Source: Sclerotinia nivalis | Taxonomy: Eukaryota; Ascomycota; Leotiomycetes; Helotiales; Sclerotiniaceae | Length of the DNA stretch: 64,000 bases | Reading direction: 5' to 3' | NCBI GenBank assembly: GCA_029531795.1 | Contig: JAPEIS010000011.1 | Span: forward strand, 372,001-436,000 | Part shown: positions 12,926 to 25,999 of the stretch, piece after piece | Layout of the letters: every line of letters starts with the position of its first letter | Position numbering within the stretch: position 1 is the stretch's first letter | Made by a program: the position numbers and the translations under genes | The notes under the pieces: model-generated | Told to the model about the DNA's origin: nothing | Databases searched by the model: none | The model's input: only the letters and a program-made list of their open reading frames with translations

Positions 12926-12936
12926 TTTTCTTCTTT
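12926..12936 (-). promoter_or_regulatory. element A polypurine tract
   Basis: Just inside the 3' LTR the + strand reads TTTTCTTCTTT, a purine run in element sense, at the position where gypsy elements prime plus-strand DNA. Confidence 0.55.
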
Positions 12937-13704
12937 AAAGTCTAATTTGTTTTTAAACTATTGATAAAACCTTTTTGAAAAAAAAATAATCGTTCAAACA
13001 AAATCTGATCCAAGCACCCCAAATTCCTGAATTGTAAGATCACCTTTCAAATTTTAAAATCGTTTTAAAATTTAAGATATTATTTTTTTATTCAAATAAA
13101 TTATACTTTTTTTTTGTTGATTATCGTAAAGTCTTTGTAGGAATTGAAATTGGCAATAGTATTATAATATCTAAATGATCCAAGATCTATAATAATGATC
13201 CAGATTTCTCGGGGTATAAATAGTAATAATCGATCAAAATCTTTTCATTATCTTTTAGATCTAATATTAATTATTAGATTGATATATAATATCTTTATTG
13301 TAATTATTAAGTATATTTTCAAATATTCATTTTTGAATTGGTTTTTTCTTTTCGTTTTCTTTTTCGAAGATTTTATTTTTTGTAATTTTCGATTCCGATT
13401 TGTTAATTAAAATTTGTCCTGGGAAATGAGGTTTTGAATATATTAATCTTAACAACGAATAATAAAATATTAGAAAAATTCGTATATTTTCTGATAATTC
13501 GATCAAATAAATATATGAATAAATCTTTATTATTTTGTATAATCCGATCTATTTATTATTGAGCTTTTTAGTTTTATAAAATATCTTTATATTTTTCATA
13601 TTTATATATACTTTTTGTTCTTTTATATATCACAACGAATTTGATTTATTCCGATTTGTATATTCCTTGTAAATTGTAATAGATTGTTTCGCAAATACTT
13701 TGAA

Positions 13705-14400
13705 TTAATTCAAGATATGTTTTATTTTATCAATTATTTTATTTTTCTTAAAGAATTTGTGTTTTTGAGTTATTGTTATATCTGGAAAGCAAAGTTTATT
13801 AGATTCTATATTCAATTGTAAATTAAAATTATAATTCGTAAAGAATAGCGAATAGTCTATTGTTTCAAAAATCAAATTGTTTGAAGCAAATTCTGCCAAT
13901 AATAATTATTCTATTTAATTATTTTGATAAAAGTTTATAAATATATACAAATACTGTTTTAGAATTGAATTGATTCGTTTCGTTTAGTTGTTTGTCTACG
14001 GATGAAATACTGAGCTATATTTAAAAGCTACTTCCAATCGTTTAGAAAACTATATCCAGAATCCCGATACGAATTGTATTCCTCGATTTGAAATAACATT
14101 TTCCGGGAAATTATATAATATATAAATACAGTTGATAAAAACATTAATCAATTCTTCTATTATCAAAAATCTTGTATTTATAAAATATTTCATTTTTGTT
14201 AATCTACAAACAATTATTAATATATATTTGTATATTGAATTGTAATGTTTACAATCTAGCAAAGGTATAATATAATTGATTGAAATATTTGATTATAATT
14301 GGAAAGAAACAAACAACGATTTTAGGAATTCTAAAGAAGATAACTTCAGGGATTTTGTTTGAATATAGAATTTACAAATTTGAATATAGACGTTTATTTC
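13705..14400 (-). pseudogene. element A integrase (remnant)
   Basis: At 14050-14262 the open frame contains YKYILIIVCRLTKMKYF and VISNRGIQFVSGFW. These are the two most conserved gypsy integrase core blocks: the first normally has VVDRLTKMAHF and the second ISDRGxQFxSxFW. The catalytic Asp is Cys in the first block and Asn in the second. The open frame at 13705-13899 continues with LAEFAxNN-type sequence and the post-core region. A chromodomain could not be confirmed between 12940 and 13700. Confidence 0.85.
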
Positions 14401-14639
14401 TTAATATATCTATAATCATCAATAATTTCTGAAGACTAAACCAATAATCTTTATATAATCAAAATAACCAACAAAGCTTAATAAATATATTTTATATAAA
14501 ATTTATATTTTCAATTCATTATCAAACGGAATCTATAGTTTTTCATAATAATAAATCTTATTATTGTAAATACGGTAATCCTGTATAACTATTCATAAGA
14601 TTTTCCTGAATTCTTTTGGCCATTTGATTATAAAGGGGT

Positions 14640-16100
14640 CTTCGATTGCTGATATTAATTGTTTGGCTATATCTGATCTATTATATACTATATTAATGAA
14701 TTCGTTGATAAGCTTATTTTCAAATAATATTGTTTAATTTATTATAGTTAATAAGAAATTGTTTATAAGTTCTTTATATAGATCTATATCGAATTTATTA
14801 GTAAGTAAAACAATGCACTTCCAGTTTTTTAAATGTTCGTTGTTGGGATTAGAGCTATCAGATCGATCCTTTCATCGATAGTTTAAAGTATCTAGTCGAA
14901 TTGTTTTGATTCCTAATCGATAAACAATTCGGAAATTGTATTGAGATAGGAACTTTGATTATTGTATTTAATATTGATTTAATGCTTTTGTTATTGTAAA
15001 GTATTCCAGATTCTTATAATCGATTAAAATTTCGAATTCCTGTTGAGATTTTTATAATTCTAATCGCTATTCCTTTATTAATTTAATAATAGCTAATAAC
15101 TTTTTATTATAAATCTCATAATTACATTTAGCAACTAAATATTTCGAAAAAAAGTATACTACTAATTGTAAAACATTATTGTTATCATATTAAGAAAATA
15201 TCCTTCTCAAAGCTCAATCCGAAGTATCTGTTTTCAATATAGTTTTCCTATTGTAATTAAAATAGACAAATACTGGAATTGTTATAAATGCTTTCTTTAG
15301 ATTTTCGAATACTATTATATAATCGTTCTTCTATTGCCAATCTATTCCTTTCCACAAAAGATTATTTAAAGAATAGTAGATCTTTGAAAAATCTTTTATA
15401 AATCAACGATAAAAATTCGCAAAATTAAAGAATTGTTGTAAATCTTTAATAAACACTAATTATATCCAAAAAATAATAATTAATACTTTATCTTAATCTA
15501 TTTTTATATTTTCAATTGTAATTATAAGATCTAAGTATTTCGTAGAAATTGTTTCGAATTCGTATTTATTAATATCGATTTGTAAGCCAGTATCTTATAG
15601 TTTTTGGATTATATTGCGAATATATTCTCGATATTGATTTTTATCTTCGAAGTATATGAAAACGTTATCGAGATATACAAAGTTTGTTGAAAATAGCAAT
15701 AATATCTAATTTGGTATAGATTTTTGTATTGCAAAAAGTATCCAGAGTTTTTCGAACAATTAGTAAAAAGTATCGATTCTTAATAATAACATTATTCAAA
15801 CTACGATAATCCTGATAGATACAAACCCCTCCATCAAATTTAGCTACTAGAAATAATAAAGCTATATTTCATAATTTTGATTCCTGAATGAAACTTTTGG
15901 CAAAATTATCATCGATTCATTTTCGAATTACCTTTAATTCGAAAAAAAACAAAAAACGATTTTTGAAATATAAAGGTTCTTTTCTAAACATTAACTTTAT
16001 TTTGTAATCCTATACCCGATATAAAAGAAATATATTTGTATAACAAGATAAGAAAACAAATAGTTTATCTTAAAACTATGAAGGAAGCTTTTCCCTGATC
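14640..16100 (-). pseudogene. element A reverse transcriptase and RNase H (dead)
   Basis: Near 15660-15684 on - the frame reads VYLDNVF, the gypsy YLDD box with the second Asp as Asn. Downstream come the FEN.LKKAF and EIYNKKLLAI blocks, where RNase H normally has the conserved YDKELLAI. Multiple stops from CAR and TGG codons interrupt the frame. Confidence 0.8.
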
Positions 16101-17129
16101 TTGTTATCGTTAAATAATGATTTGCTATTAAAGAATTTCTCAACATCCATTTTTGTTATTTTCCAAAAGTATTCTGATTGATAACAATAATAAACAAAAT
16201 CGTAAAGCTTCGGAAATACTTTGATTAATATATTGATAATATTGCCTTTTCCATATAATATATCCTTGAAGTTTTATTTCTGAAGAATTAGAATTATTAT
16301 TGCTTTATATAAACATTTTTATCGAATAATCTCTTTTACTCAATCTAATTCCTTTTATATAAAGTATATAATCTTCATTTTATTCTATTAACAAAAAGAT
16401 ATAAAATTAATAGTTTATAATTAACGGATATTATCTAAATCTGATCTTATATTGAAAATGATTTTGATTTACTCTTTTGGGATTAGAATTGATAACGATA
16501 ATAAGAGTTCATTCTTTGATATTGATTTTGATCAACATTGTCCAGCGATCTTTTGTATAGGTTTATACTAAATAGAACATCGATTCGATATCATTTATAT
16601 TTGAAATAATACTCCTTTATTACAAACTTTTGTATAATAATAATTTATACCAAATATCAAAATCTTATCGATTTGCAAATCGATTCCAGAATCTTTTATC
16701 GATTCATAATCTTTGTCTATAGAAACTGATTTATTATAATCTTACTCCGATAGCTTTTTTAAGACTGTCTTAAAATTTTGAATATATGTTTCGTCGTCTT
16801 CGTTTTCATCTTCGATAAATGATGATAAATATCAGAAAGGATTCTTCTTTGCATTAAAAAGGAAAGTTTTAACTAAAGATAATATATTAAGGATTTTATT
16901 AATAGATGGTTTTGTAGATATATTATTTTTGCATATTTGGTTTATATATATTAACAAAGGGATTGTTGATGTTTATATTGAATCGAATATATTGTAAGAA
17001 CAACAATGTATTATATAATATTGAGAATTGAAAGAAAGAATTATATTTTATTAGTTTATATATAGATTATAACATTGTAACTATAATAATCCGAAAATAA
17101 TTAGAGTTTCTTTGGAAAGTTTTATAACG

Positions 17130-17350
17130 AAAAATAATTATATTTCTTTATATTGTCTTATTACTATATTCATTACAAAATAATCAATAATAATATCTAT
17201 AATATTTCCATTTGTTAAATAGAATTCACAATGATATAATAAAGATCGAATTGAGATATTATTTCGGTCAACAAAAGAATAATCAACGAATATCTTTCTT
17301 AAACATTCATTATCAATCAAATCAATCATATCGAAGGGAAAGAAGTACAT
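17130..17350 (-). pseudogene. element A protease region (dead)
   Basis: A 70-codon open frame with MIDLIDNECL and YSFVDRNNI. It corresponds to the retropepsin start, where active relatives carry DSG followed by a FVxxxxL block; here the triad reads D-N-E. The same block in element C (45485-45772) reads D-N-K. Confidence 0.65.
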
Positions 17351-17399
17351 TAGAAATATAATAATTTGAATAAATAAAGATTTGTTATTTATAGAATTG

Positions 17400-19300
17400 A
17401 GCTATAAAGGTTCTTTGCTAATTATTATTTATTGTATTCATTCTGTATCCTTTGATAATCCCTACAAACAACTTATCACAAAAATTAAACTTTTCCCGAA
17501 TGCTTTTGAATAAATATAGATAATAATAATATTATATTGCAAAGAAGTATATTTGATATGCTTTCTGATAATACTAATATTTCTTCTTCAACGAATCCGA
17601 TGAATATATTAAGATATTGTTGTTGATGATTATTGTAACCTTGATAATTACCTTGTTGGAAATTTCCATAATTAATTGAATTAAAAGAACGGTATTGTTG
17701 AGCTTAAAGCTATACTTGATATCCTTCTCGTTGATAATTATCTCGATTGATTGAACTACTCGAATAATATTATTGATTTTGATATAATTGATAATTACTT
17801 TTCAAATAATTATTTCCACAAGAAATACCTTTGTATTCGTTTGCATTTCTTATAGCATCGGTTTGTTTCTTTGTTTTACAATTTGCAATTCGATATCTAG
17901 ATTGTTTACAAAAATAATATAGATTATAAAGGTATTCGTATTCTTTTTATATTTGTTTTGGGGTTCTGATTACATCGAGATCTATAAGATCGCCTTGAAT
18001 ATGAAATACTGATAATATTTATCGTTGAATATAAATTGAACTAAATCTCGAGAAATTTGTATTGTAATATTCATTATCCCAACAATTTTGATTCCATATT
18101 TGGAACTTCTTTCTTCATCCTTTAATATCAATAAATTTGTAAGAATTTGAATCGCTTTTTATTAATACTTTCAATTTGTCAATGATTTTTTGTTTCATTA
18201 TAAGGATTATTTCTTGGGGAGTCTTTCTATTAAGTATACCCAAATATTCCAATTGTGAATAAAAAGAGAGAAATAGAGTTTTTTCGCCCATTTTGAGTTT
18301 GTCGAATTTGATTGCTGTTTTATATTCAGTATCAATTGAAATATAAAGATTATTAAGTTTCTTCAGAAATGTATTTGTAGTAATAAATTCCGATATATCA
18401 TTTATAATTCCTTCAATATCCTTTCGTCTTTTTTATCGAATTGTTCTTTTCAAAAGCAAAACTATATATAACAATTTCTTTTATTCTGTATCAAAAATTA
18501 TAGGATCGCTTTTCCAATAGATATATAAACCCATTTTCCAATTTTTGTATTCGCTTCGTCGAATCAAAAGATCTGTTTTTTCATCTTTGAACGGTTCAGG
18601 ATTCTTCGTAATTTGTTATAATCGATAGATTGATATAGTAAGATTTGCGTCGATAGATAATTGATCAAATTGTTCTCGAAAAGCAAAGTTCTGAATTATT
18701 AATCTCGTATTAGCTGTATTATTTAATTGTAGATCTCCTTGTAGTGTATATATTTCTTATCGATATTGCTTTGTTTGAGCTAGCGTCCATTCTATAAAAC
18801 TGAATAAATGTTGTATATATACAACAGTTTTAGGGTTCTATATATTAATAAACATATCAGAAATAGAGATTGGATTTTTAAGGTCTCTATTTCCAATATT
18901 GAAAAGTTCATATACAAGTTATTGATAATTAAAGAAAACAGATTTAATATACTTTCGAAATTCAGATATTATCTTTGATTGAACTAGAGGTATCAATGAT
19001 TCTAATAGAATTGATTAAATAATGTTCGATATAATGATAGATTATTTAAAACAATCTTAAAAACTGGAGTATAATTGTAAGGTCTTTGATTTCGAGTATA
19101 TAACGATATAATACTAATTAAATCGAAGTTTGGGTCTGAATCTGAATCTAGATTTGAGTCTGGGTCTGGGTCTAGATCTAGATTGGAATCGAATTAAGGT
19201 ATTGTTTATTGTTTATCGATGTATTGATAATCGAAATTTCCGAGTATTTCATAAAATTGATTATTTAGCAAAACTGGGCTGTCTTTTTCGTTCAATAGTA
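17400..19300 (-). pseudogene. element A gag region with damaged zinc knuckle
   Basis: At about 17884-17926 the - strand reads YYFCKQSRYRIANC, a CCHC knuckle (C-x2-C-x4-H-x4-C) with its first Cys and its His changed to Tyr. Capsid sequence upstream (17950-18900) is not resolvable beyond repeated Phe/Leu-rich blocks. A short (TCTGGG)-like repeat lies at 19130-19186 near the 5' end. Confidence 0.6.
19130..19186. repeat. degenerate hexamer minisatellite in element A leader
   Basis: About nine tandem 6-bp units of the type GGTCTG/AATCTA. It sits between the 5' LTR and gag of element A and is not seen elsewhere in the window. In one frame it encodes alternating Leu and Gly/Asp/Asn, which gives a fortuitous open stretch. 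Confidence 0.7.
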
Positions 19301-19326
19301 GAATCTTTATAAAGAATAGAATATAC

Positions 19327-19472
19327 TATCACAATAATAATAGAGTACTTTAAGATATAATGATATTTTACGAAGAAAGAAGAAAATACTAGGAAAAGCG
19401 CCGACTATATAGGGGATAGATGCCTTAAACAGCCATGCAGACTAGCTAGGAACGGGTTACGAACCCGTGACA
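19327..19472 (-). repeat. element A 5' LTR
   Basis: 146 bp ending GAACCCGTGACA on +. It contains a perfect 7-bp palindrome with a 3-nt spacer, ACGGGTT-acg-AACCCGT, at 19452-19468. This is RIP-damaged in the mate, where the last bases read GAATCTGTAATA. Confidence 0.9.
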
Positions 19473-19477
19473 CAATC

Positions 19478-20560
19478 AGTTTTCGTTTTGCAAAGATATA
19501 CCTAAATTCTATTAACATCCGAATTTCTTTTAGAATTGATTCCCTTCTTGTTTTTCTTAGACTTTTTATTATCTTGAGAAAAGCTAAAAATGGAATATAT
19601 ATCTTTTTTAACTTTAAAAATTATCGAATCCTGATAGATTAATCCTTCAAAGATATTTTCAAATTGTTGAAATGAAAGATTAGATAATCCGAGTTGATTA
19701 TTCATTTCGATTTGTATAATTATAGTGTTTGTCTAGGTTGAAAGCAATCTAATATCAATTGTTTGTAGAAATACAATGATAGTTATTTCATCCCGAATCT
19801 CAATTATCTTATATAAAAAAACTTTAATATAAACTATAATCTAATTTTTATACTATTTGATAGAATCGGTTTTGTTAAGCGATACTTGCGTTAATATAGA
19901 TCGATATTCATATAATATTGTTATTTTAATAGTAATTATTATAGAGACGAGTTTCTATTTAAATAATAAGATAATCGTTTTGAATAAAAGAAATATGATA
20001 CCTTTATTATAAATAAAGAGTTCTAAAAGATAAACTTAGTTTATAATTGATTCGATCTATTTATATATATCTTGAAAAGCTTTATAATTCTAAATATATT
20101 TATATTGATAATATCGATATTCTATTTGAAGAATACTAAATTCGATTGCGATATTTTGGAATGTTGTGGGGAAAAAAGCAATGGGTCGAATTAGTATAAA
20201 TCCTAATATATTTCCGCCGGAATTCTTTATATCAATATTTCCATTTGTATCTTTCCAGACTTAGATTACCAAAAAGTATTCCGAGAATTCTTGTTGATAT
20301 CAATCTTGATTAACTTGATTGTATTTAGTTTGAAAATTAATAGTAGACAGTAGAATTGATAATCTAATAGATAACCAATCGATCTAAAAAGTAATTAATT
20401 TATTTACCAAATCGAAGCTAGAAATGATTCCATTTAAAATAAATACAAAAAGATCATTATCTAAATCGATTAATTCCCAGATTCCAACAACTAAATATTA
20501 TTCTAATTATTAAACACAAATAACAAAAAGAAGAGAATCAGATTGATCTTTCGCTATATT
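19478..20560 (-). pseudogene. probable copia gag region (heavily decayed)
   Basis: This lies on the far side of element A from the copia protease and ends towards the putative 5' LTR, so gag is expected here. An open stretch at 19502-19705 ends in a Lys/Ser-rich run (NKKSKKNKKG) like the basic tails before zinc knuckles in copia gag. No capsid signature can be confirmed. Bases 20560-20903 would be the leader and show nothing recognisable. Confidence 0.4.
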
Positions 20561-20903
20561 AGAAGGTAACAAGAAAGAGATATAGAATAATTGAACTTTA
20601 TAATGAAGATAGAAATAAAATGAAAAAAAACAATCCTTTATAAACTAAATAATCGTATAATAAAAGTTTAGACAATTTAGAAGTTACCAGATTTATAACT
20701 ATTACGAGATAATACAATCACAAAGTATATTGAAGAAATCAAAAAGAAAATAATTGAAATGATAAAATTAAATATATATTGAATAAGAACTATATTGAAT
20801 AACTTGCTCTCGATTTTAAAGATCGTAAATAATATATATAGACTTAATGGAAATTATCTAGCCAACGAGAGATATCAATTAAACTAGGCTTCGATCTATA
20901 TGA

Positions 20904-21053
20904 TATCAGGAGAGGATTGACGATTATAAGGATCGACAAGATCTAGAAGGGCCTGATAATTAATATGAAATGAGGGGTATAATGATCGTGAAGGATGTGG
21001 TGATCGTAGATCACCAGTCATGTGAATCAGGAATCATATGATTACCCGTGACA
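20904..21053 (-). repeat. putative copia 5' LTR
   Basis: A 150-bp block of clearly higher G+C than both flanks ending ACCCGTGACA, the same terminal octamer as the LTRs of families A and B, and starting TATCAG (for TGTCAG). It carries a perfect palindrome with a 3-nt spacer at 20998-21016 (TGGTGATC-gta-GATCACCA). B1 sequence starts directly after it, truncated on its 5' side, as expected for an insertion into B1. No mate LTR is in the window, so the start and the assignment to the copia element are inference. Confidence 0.5.
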
Positions 21054-21500
21054 TTATATCTATCCACTACTACAATTCGAAGTTTATTTTTCGCTAAAGA
21101 AACAAATAATCGAACAAATCTGATAATATTGTTTATTATTATCCTACCAATATCTAATCGATTTTATTCTATTTATACTATAATAAATAACGAATACAAA
21201 AGATATACTTTCGCAAATTGAAATTGAATTGAAGTTATCAAGCTTTTAATATACAAATTACCTATCTCATTCGAAATCATTGAATTCGATGGGAAAATAC
21301 TATTTGAAAACCGAATGGATCATTATATTCTAATCGATCTACAAATCAATAATTATTACAAGAAGAAATCAAAAATCTATATTATTAAGTTAATCCATTA
21401 TCCAATTATCCTGAAACTAACCTAACTAAAAAAGCACAATCCCTATATCAGATTCGCATCCAATACCTTTCACTTCGATAACGAATTATACCGAAAGTTC
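21054..21500 (+). pseudogene. B1 protease region (dead)
   Basis: The frame reads INNEYKRYTFAN at about 21180-21216, the same block as VNSGYEGYTFANRSW in B4, so the retropepsin triad DSG has become N-N-E. It continues with NRMDHYILIDLQINNYYKK, which is conserved in all B copies. Confidence 0.75.
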
Positions 21501-21779
21501 TATAATACACCTACACAATCATCGAATATCCAAATCCTATCCGATATCCCTATCAAAATCTATTCTATTTATCTATCATTCCATTCTGAAATGCTAAAGA
21601 AAAGAGATATAACAAACATTTCAATCCGAGTTTATTCGATATATATCCAAGATATTCCAAACTAATATCAACTTAATAAACCAAATCCTAAAAGAAAAAA
21701 AAGATCTTATTCCCGAAAATCTATCTATTGAATTCCATTCATAAATCGATATATTTTCTTCATATAACATTAACAAATT

Positions 21780-22335
21780 ACCTCTACACCACCTATACAA
21801 TCATAATATCCGATTACAAGATAAAACTAAACTACTGTTTAGAGCTCTATATTCGATATCTCAGAACAAATTGAAAGCTTTGCAAAAATAATTAAAGGAA
21901 AACTTAACAAAAGAATTCATTCGATCGAACTCCTCCGCTTCTGCTTCAATTATCCTGTTTATTAAGAAACCTAATAATGGTTTTCGATTCTATATAAACT
22001 ATTGTACATTGAATAACCTATTTATAAAAAATTGATATTTATTACCCTTAATCAAAAAATCCTTGAATAATCTAAAAAGGATAAAGTATTTTATAAAAAT
22101 AAATATCATCTCAATCTTCAATAATATCCAAATCAAGAAAGGACAAAAATACCTAATTATATTCTATACCCGATTCAACCTATTCGAAACCTTGATTATA
22201 CCATTCAGATTGATTGAAGCCCCAACGATATTCCAACGATTTATCAATGATATTCTGAAAGAATATCTGGATATATTCTATATCATTTATCTGAATAATA
22301 TTCTGATCTATAATAAAATCCATTCCGAATATATA
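21780..22335 (+). pseudogene. B1 reverse transcriptase, first part (dead)
   Basis: Contains a fingers block at 21960-22030 (for FVKKPNGGLRFCIDYRxLN) and FTKIDI-like sequence as FIKINI near 22085. The catalytic YLDD is YLNN at about 22288-22302, so both Asp residues are lost. The frame is cut by the B2 insertion 30 bases later and continues at 27959. Confidence 0.85.
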
Positions 22336-22548
22336 TATCATGGAGGCAATAGGCAGAATAATAGGAATTACTTTTATTAATAAGATGTAGCTCGAAGAGC
22401 TACGTTTCTATAGAGGGAACGGTTCCTTAAATACATTTATATGTAGCGCTAGCCCCAATCGGGGCTAGTCTATACTTATCCGAGGTTCGATTTCTATGGG
22501 TTGGAATCCGAGCGGTCTTTGTATACTATATACGGGGACCCTGTGATA
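22336..22548 (-). repeat. B2 3' LTR
   Basis: 213 bp with palindromes GTAGCTC-gaa-GAGCTAC (22387-22403) and GGAACGGTTCC (22416-22426) intact. The right end reads CCTGTGATA for CCCGTGACA. Confidence 0.9.
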
Positions 22549-22559
22549 GTATTCTCCTT

Positions 22560-24060
22560 TTTAGAATCGAGTTTTGTTGAAACGATTAGGGGGATTAGGT
22601 TTATCCGGATAACGATAGTGATAATTATAGATCAATTCTTAAGCATTTTTCAAATACTTTGTAGGCTTTTTAATAGGTATATTATAATCTATTTATCGGA
22701 TAGTATACTTTAGGCGGGGGTTATTATGGTTTCGATATTTTTATTGGGAATCTAGAATTTCTTTTATATTGAATTATTTAATATCTTCAATTTCGATAGA
22801 AAAGCGAGGTGGGTTGTATTGATTGAGGATAGGGTTATCATTGATGGGATATAATAGATTAATATGAAAGATTAAATGATTCTTTATAAAGATAGGAAGT
22901 TCCAATTCATAAGTATACGAATCTATAGTTTTCAGAATTTGGAAGGGATCTAAGTTTTTTCAATTTAGTTTTTTTTGGGGATGAAAAGTTCGAATATTTT
23001 TAATATTAAGCTAGATTAGATCTTTAGGTTGATATCGATGGGTAAACGAATGGTGGAAATCGGTATTCTTTGAATAGTGGGTTTGATTAGCGATCAATTC
23101 GGTCTTTAGATGATCGATGATCGATTTTATCTTTTTGATGAATTCCTTAGTATTCAGGATTCTAGAGCGATCGGAGAGTGCGATGGGTTCGAAACCCATT
23201 CGGGGATGGAAATCGTAATTGGTAAAGAATGGTGATAAATGGGAGTTTTTGGATTAAGTAGAGTTAATCGAGAATTCGATGATCAGTAGTTATTCGGATC
23301 AATTGTTTTGTAGGTAGGATATATGTAAGCGAAGGTATTGTTCGAATATTATATTTGCTTTTTTTTATTTGTTTATTGGTTTTAGGATGATAAGTTGTTG
23401 ATAGTTTCGAAGTAGTATTTAATTGTTTATAAATATACTTTTAGAAATCAGAGATAAATTGAGTTTTACAATCGAATATAATGGTTTACAGTAGACTATG
23501 GAGTTTCTATATATGCTTTAGGAACAGACAGGAGATTTCTTCGGAGTTACAGGTTCTTCGGTAGGGCAGGAAATGCTTCATTTTGATCAATCGATCGATT
23601 ACGATAAATATCGTATTGTACCCAAAGCTTTTCGGAAGATGGGTGATGAAATCGATTGAGATATCTTTTTAAGTTTGTTGTAGGATTGGGAAAGAATATA
23701 AGATTTCTTTTTGTTCTTTATAATTCGGAGTGGTTTGATAATAATTATAACAATTGTATATTTAATAAAAGATATAATCGTAATATTCAGATTAATAATA
23801 GTTTCGGGAAAACAGTTCGAAGGTATAGATACGATATGGATATCCAGCAATAAGGGAATCGTAGATTATTCGAAGGAAAATTGTAGTTAGGGATATAAAG
23901 CTTTTTATAATAATATAATAGATCATTATTTATAGTATATTCAGATAATATGATATATAGATATTTAACAGTATTCTTTTTTAAAGCTTTTAGGATTGAT
24001 AATAGAAACAGATCGGATAGATAAATTTCAACAAATAGAGATTTCAGTTTTTTAGAGAAT
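22560..24060 (-). pseudogene. B2 integrase and chromodomain (remnant)
   Basis: On - the pre-integrase block (open frame ending at 23787) is followed by zinc-region and core sequence. The stretch MGFEPIALSDRSRILNTKEF at 23140-23199 is the post-core part shared with B4, and the chromodomain lies nearest the 3' LTR (22560-22790). The core is full of TAG/TAA. Confidence 0.7.
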
Positions 24061-24399
24061 TCCAATTATATAGATTCAAATAATTGGATAGAGATTGGAT
24101 TATCAGATATTATAAATAATTCAGGTTTATAAGCAGGTAATCCGGATTTGCAAATAGATAGTTCGGGATTGTAAATAAACGATGGAATATCGATACAAAT
24201 CTGATTATAGATTGTAATTGCGAAATGGATTTTCTTTTTTGGATTAACAATAGAAAACAGATCTGTATCTAGATTTTCGATTTTCAGAATAATTTGATTT
24301 TGATAAAGGAAATATTCATCTTTTTCTTTAGATAAATCTTTTGATCTTTTGGTTAGAGTATCGGATTTCGTTTCTTGTTTTCCGGGATGATATGTAATC

Positions 24400-25800
24400 T
24401 TGAAATTGAAATAGAATAGAAATTCAAATCAGTGAACTTAATAATGATTCAATAGCTTCATTGTTGTAAAACATTCTAGATTCTTATAATTTGTAATGGT
24501 TTTGATTAGAGAAAAAGCGTTTTCTAATTCGGATCGTTATTTTTCGAAACAGTGGATAATTGTCAGTAATTTTTTATTATAAATCTCGTAGTTATATTTT
24601 GCAATCAAATGTTTTTTGAGAAATATATAATAAGTTTCAGAATCCTATCGTTATTGTATTGAGAAAGGATTCTAGTAGATATATAATCCGATATATCTAT
24701 TTCTAGAATCATATCTTTTTTCCAATCGAAAAAGATTAATACAGATGCTATTATAAATATGATTTTCAGATTCGAGAACGATTTCTCATTAACAGGATTT
24801 TATTAAAAGGCTATATCCTTTTTAATCAGGTTTATTATCGAATAAATGATCGAAAAGAAATCGCAAATAAAGCATTAATAGAAATTGTTAAACTTTATAA
24901 ATATTTGTATATCTGTTAGGTTTTTTGGCGTTTTCCAATCAATTATCGTTTTAATCTTAATTGGATTTATTCGGATCTTCTTTCGATCTACAATTAAACC
25001 TAGGAATTTCGTTTCAGGTTTCAGGAATTTATATTTCGATAGATTAATATACAATCCGGTTTTCCGTAAAGCGTTTAGTACTTTTTATATATACTTTATA
25101 TATTCAGAACAGGTCTTGCTGTAGATCAGAATATTATTCAGATAAACAGTATAGAATATATCTAGGTATTCTTTCAGAATATCGTTGATAAATCATTGGA
25201 ATATCGTTAGGGCTTTGATTAGTCTGAATAATATGATCAAGGTTTCGAACAAATCGAATCGGGTATAGAATGCAATCAAGTATTCTTGTCCTTCTTTGAT
25301 TCGGATATTATTGAAGATCGAGATGATATCTATTTTTATAAAATACTTCATTCCTTTCAAATTATTCAAAAACTTTTTAGTTAAAAGTAATGAATATCGA
25401 TCTTTTATAGATAGATTATTCAATATACGATAGTTTATATAGAATCGAAAACCATTATTGGATTTTTTAATAAATAAAACAAACAAAACAAAAACAAAGG
25501 AATTCGATCGAATAAATCCTTTTGCTAGATTTTCCCTTAACCATTCTTGCAAAGCTTTCAATTCATCCCGAGATATCGAATACAAAATTCCAAATGATAG
25601 TTTAGTTTCATCTTGTAATCGGATATTATAATTGTATAAGCAGTGTAGAGATAGTTTGTTAATATTATATAAAGAAAATATATCGATTTACAAACGGAAT
25701 TCAACAGACAGGTTTTCGGGAATAGAATCTTTTTTTTCTTTCAGAATTCGATCTATCAAATCGATATTAGCTTGGAATATCTTGTAGCTTCAATAGATAT
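24400..25800 (-). pseudogene. B2 reverse transcriptase and RNase H (dead)
   Basis: The open frame at 25193-25585 shows LKALQEWLRENLAKGFIR (the usual RT start), FVLFIKKSNNGFRFYINYR and FIKIDIISIFNNIRI. Just downstream, at about 25110-25145 on -, the catalytic box reads YLNN, both Asp residues lost. RNase H follows to about 24400. Confidence 0.85.
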
Positions 25801-25999
25801 ATATCGAACAAACTTGAATTGAAACGTTTGTTATATCTTTTTTCTTTAACATTTCAGAACGGGGTGGTAGATAAACAAAACGGATTTTGATAGGGATATC
25901 GAATAGGGCTCGGACATTCGATAGTTATACAGATGTATTACAGGATTTCCGGTAGAATTCATTATCGAAGTGAAAGGTATTGGATATGAATCTGATATA

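Larger units (their letters stand above)
12777..19472 (-). mobile_element. Ty3/gypsy element A, complete with LTRs and TSD
   Basis: A 6,696-bp element on -, bounded by two 146-bp LTRs and flanked by the 5-bp duplication CAATC at 12772-12776 and 19473-19477. Order on -: gag with zinc knuckle, protease, RT, RNase H, integrase, i.e. the gypsy order. It inserted into the copia element. All domains carry RIP stops. The element is most like element C in the window: both share integrase and protease-region wording, for example the block before the chromodomain-side tail at 13705-13899 and 41894-42082. Confidence 0.9.
8050..21053 (-). mobile_element. Ty1/copia retrotransposon (RIP-degraded), split by element A
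   Basis: Read on -, the order is 5' LTR (20904-21053), gag region (19478 to about 20560), protease (about 12195-12480), integrase (about 10800-12150), RT (about 9060-9760), RNase H (about 8600-8790). This is the copia order, with integrase before RT. The gypsy element A at 12777-19472 lies between gag and protease with a CAATC duplication on both sides. The 3' LTR is not in the window; the left end near 8050 meets LINE copy 2, which probably inserted here. Only the 5' LTR side is defined on the right, where it cuts B1. Confidence 0.75.

Noticed and set aside
23185..23197. GGGTTCGAAACCC, resembling a tRNA T-arm / Pol III B box.
   Set aside because: It lies in the B2 integrase post-core region and recurs in B4 in the same coding context; no cloverleaf can be built around it.
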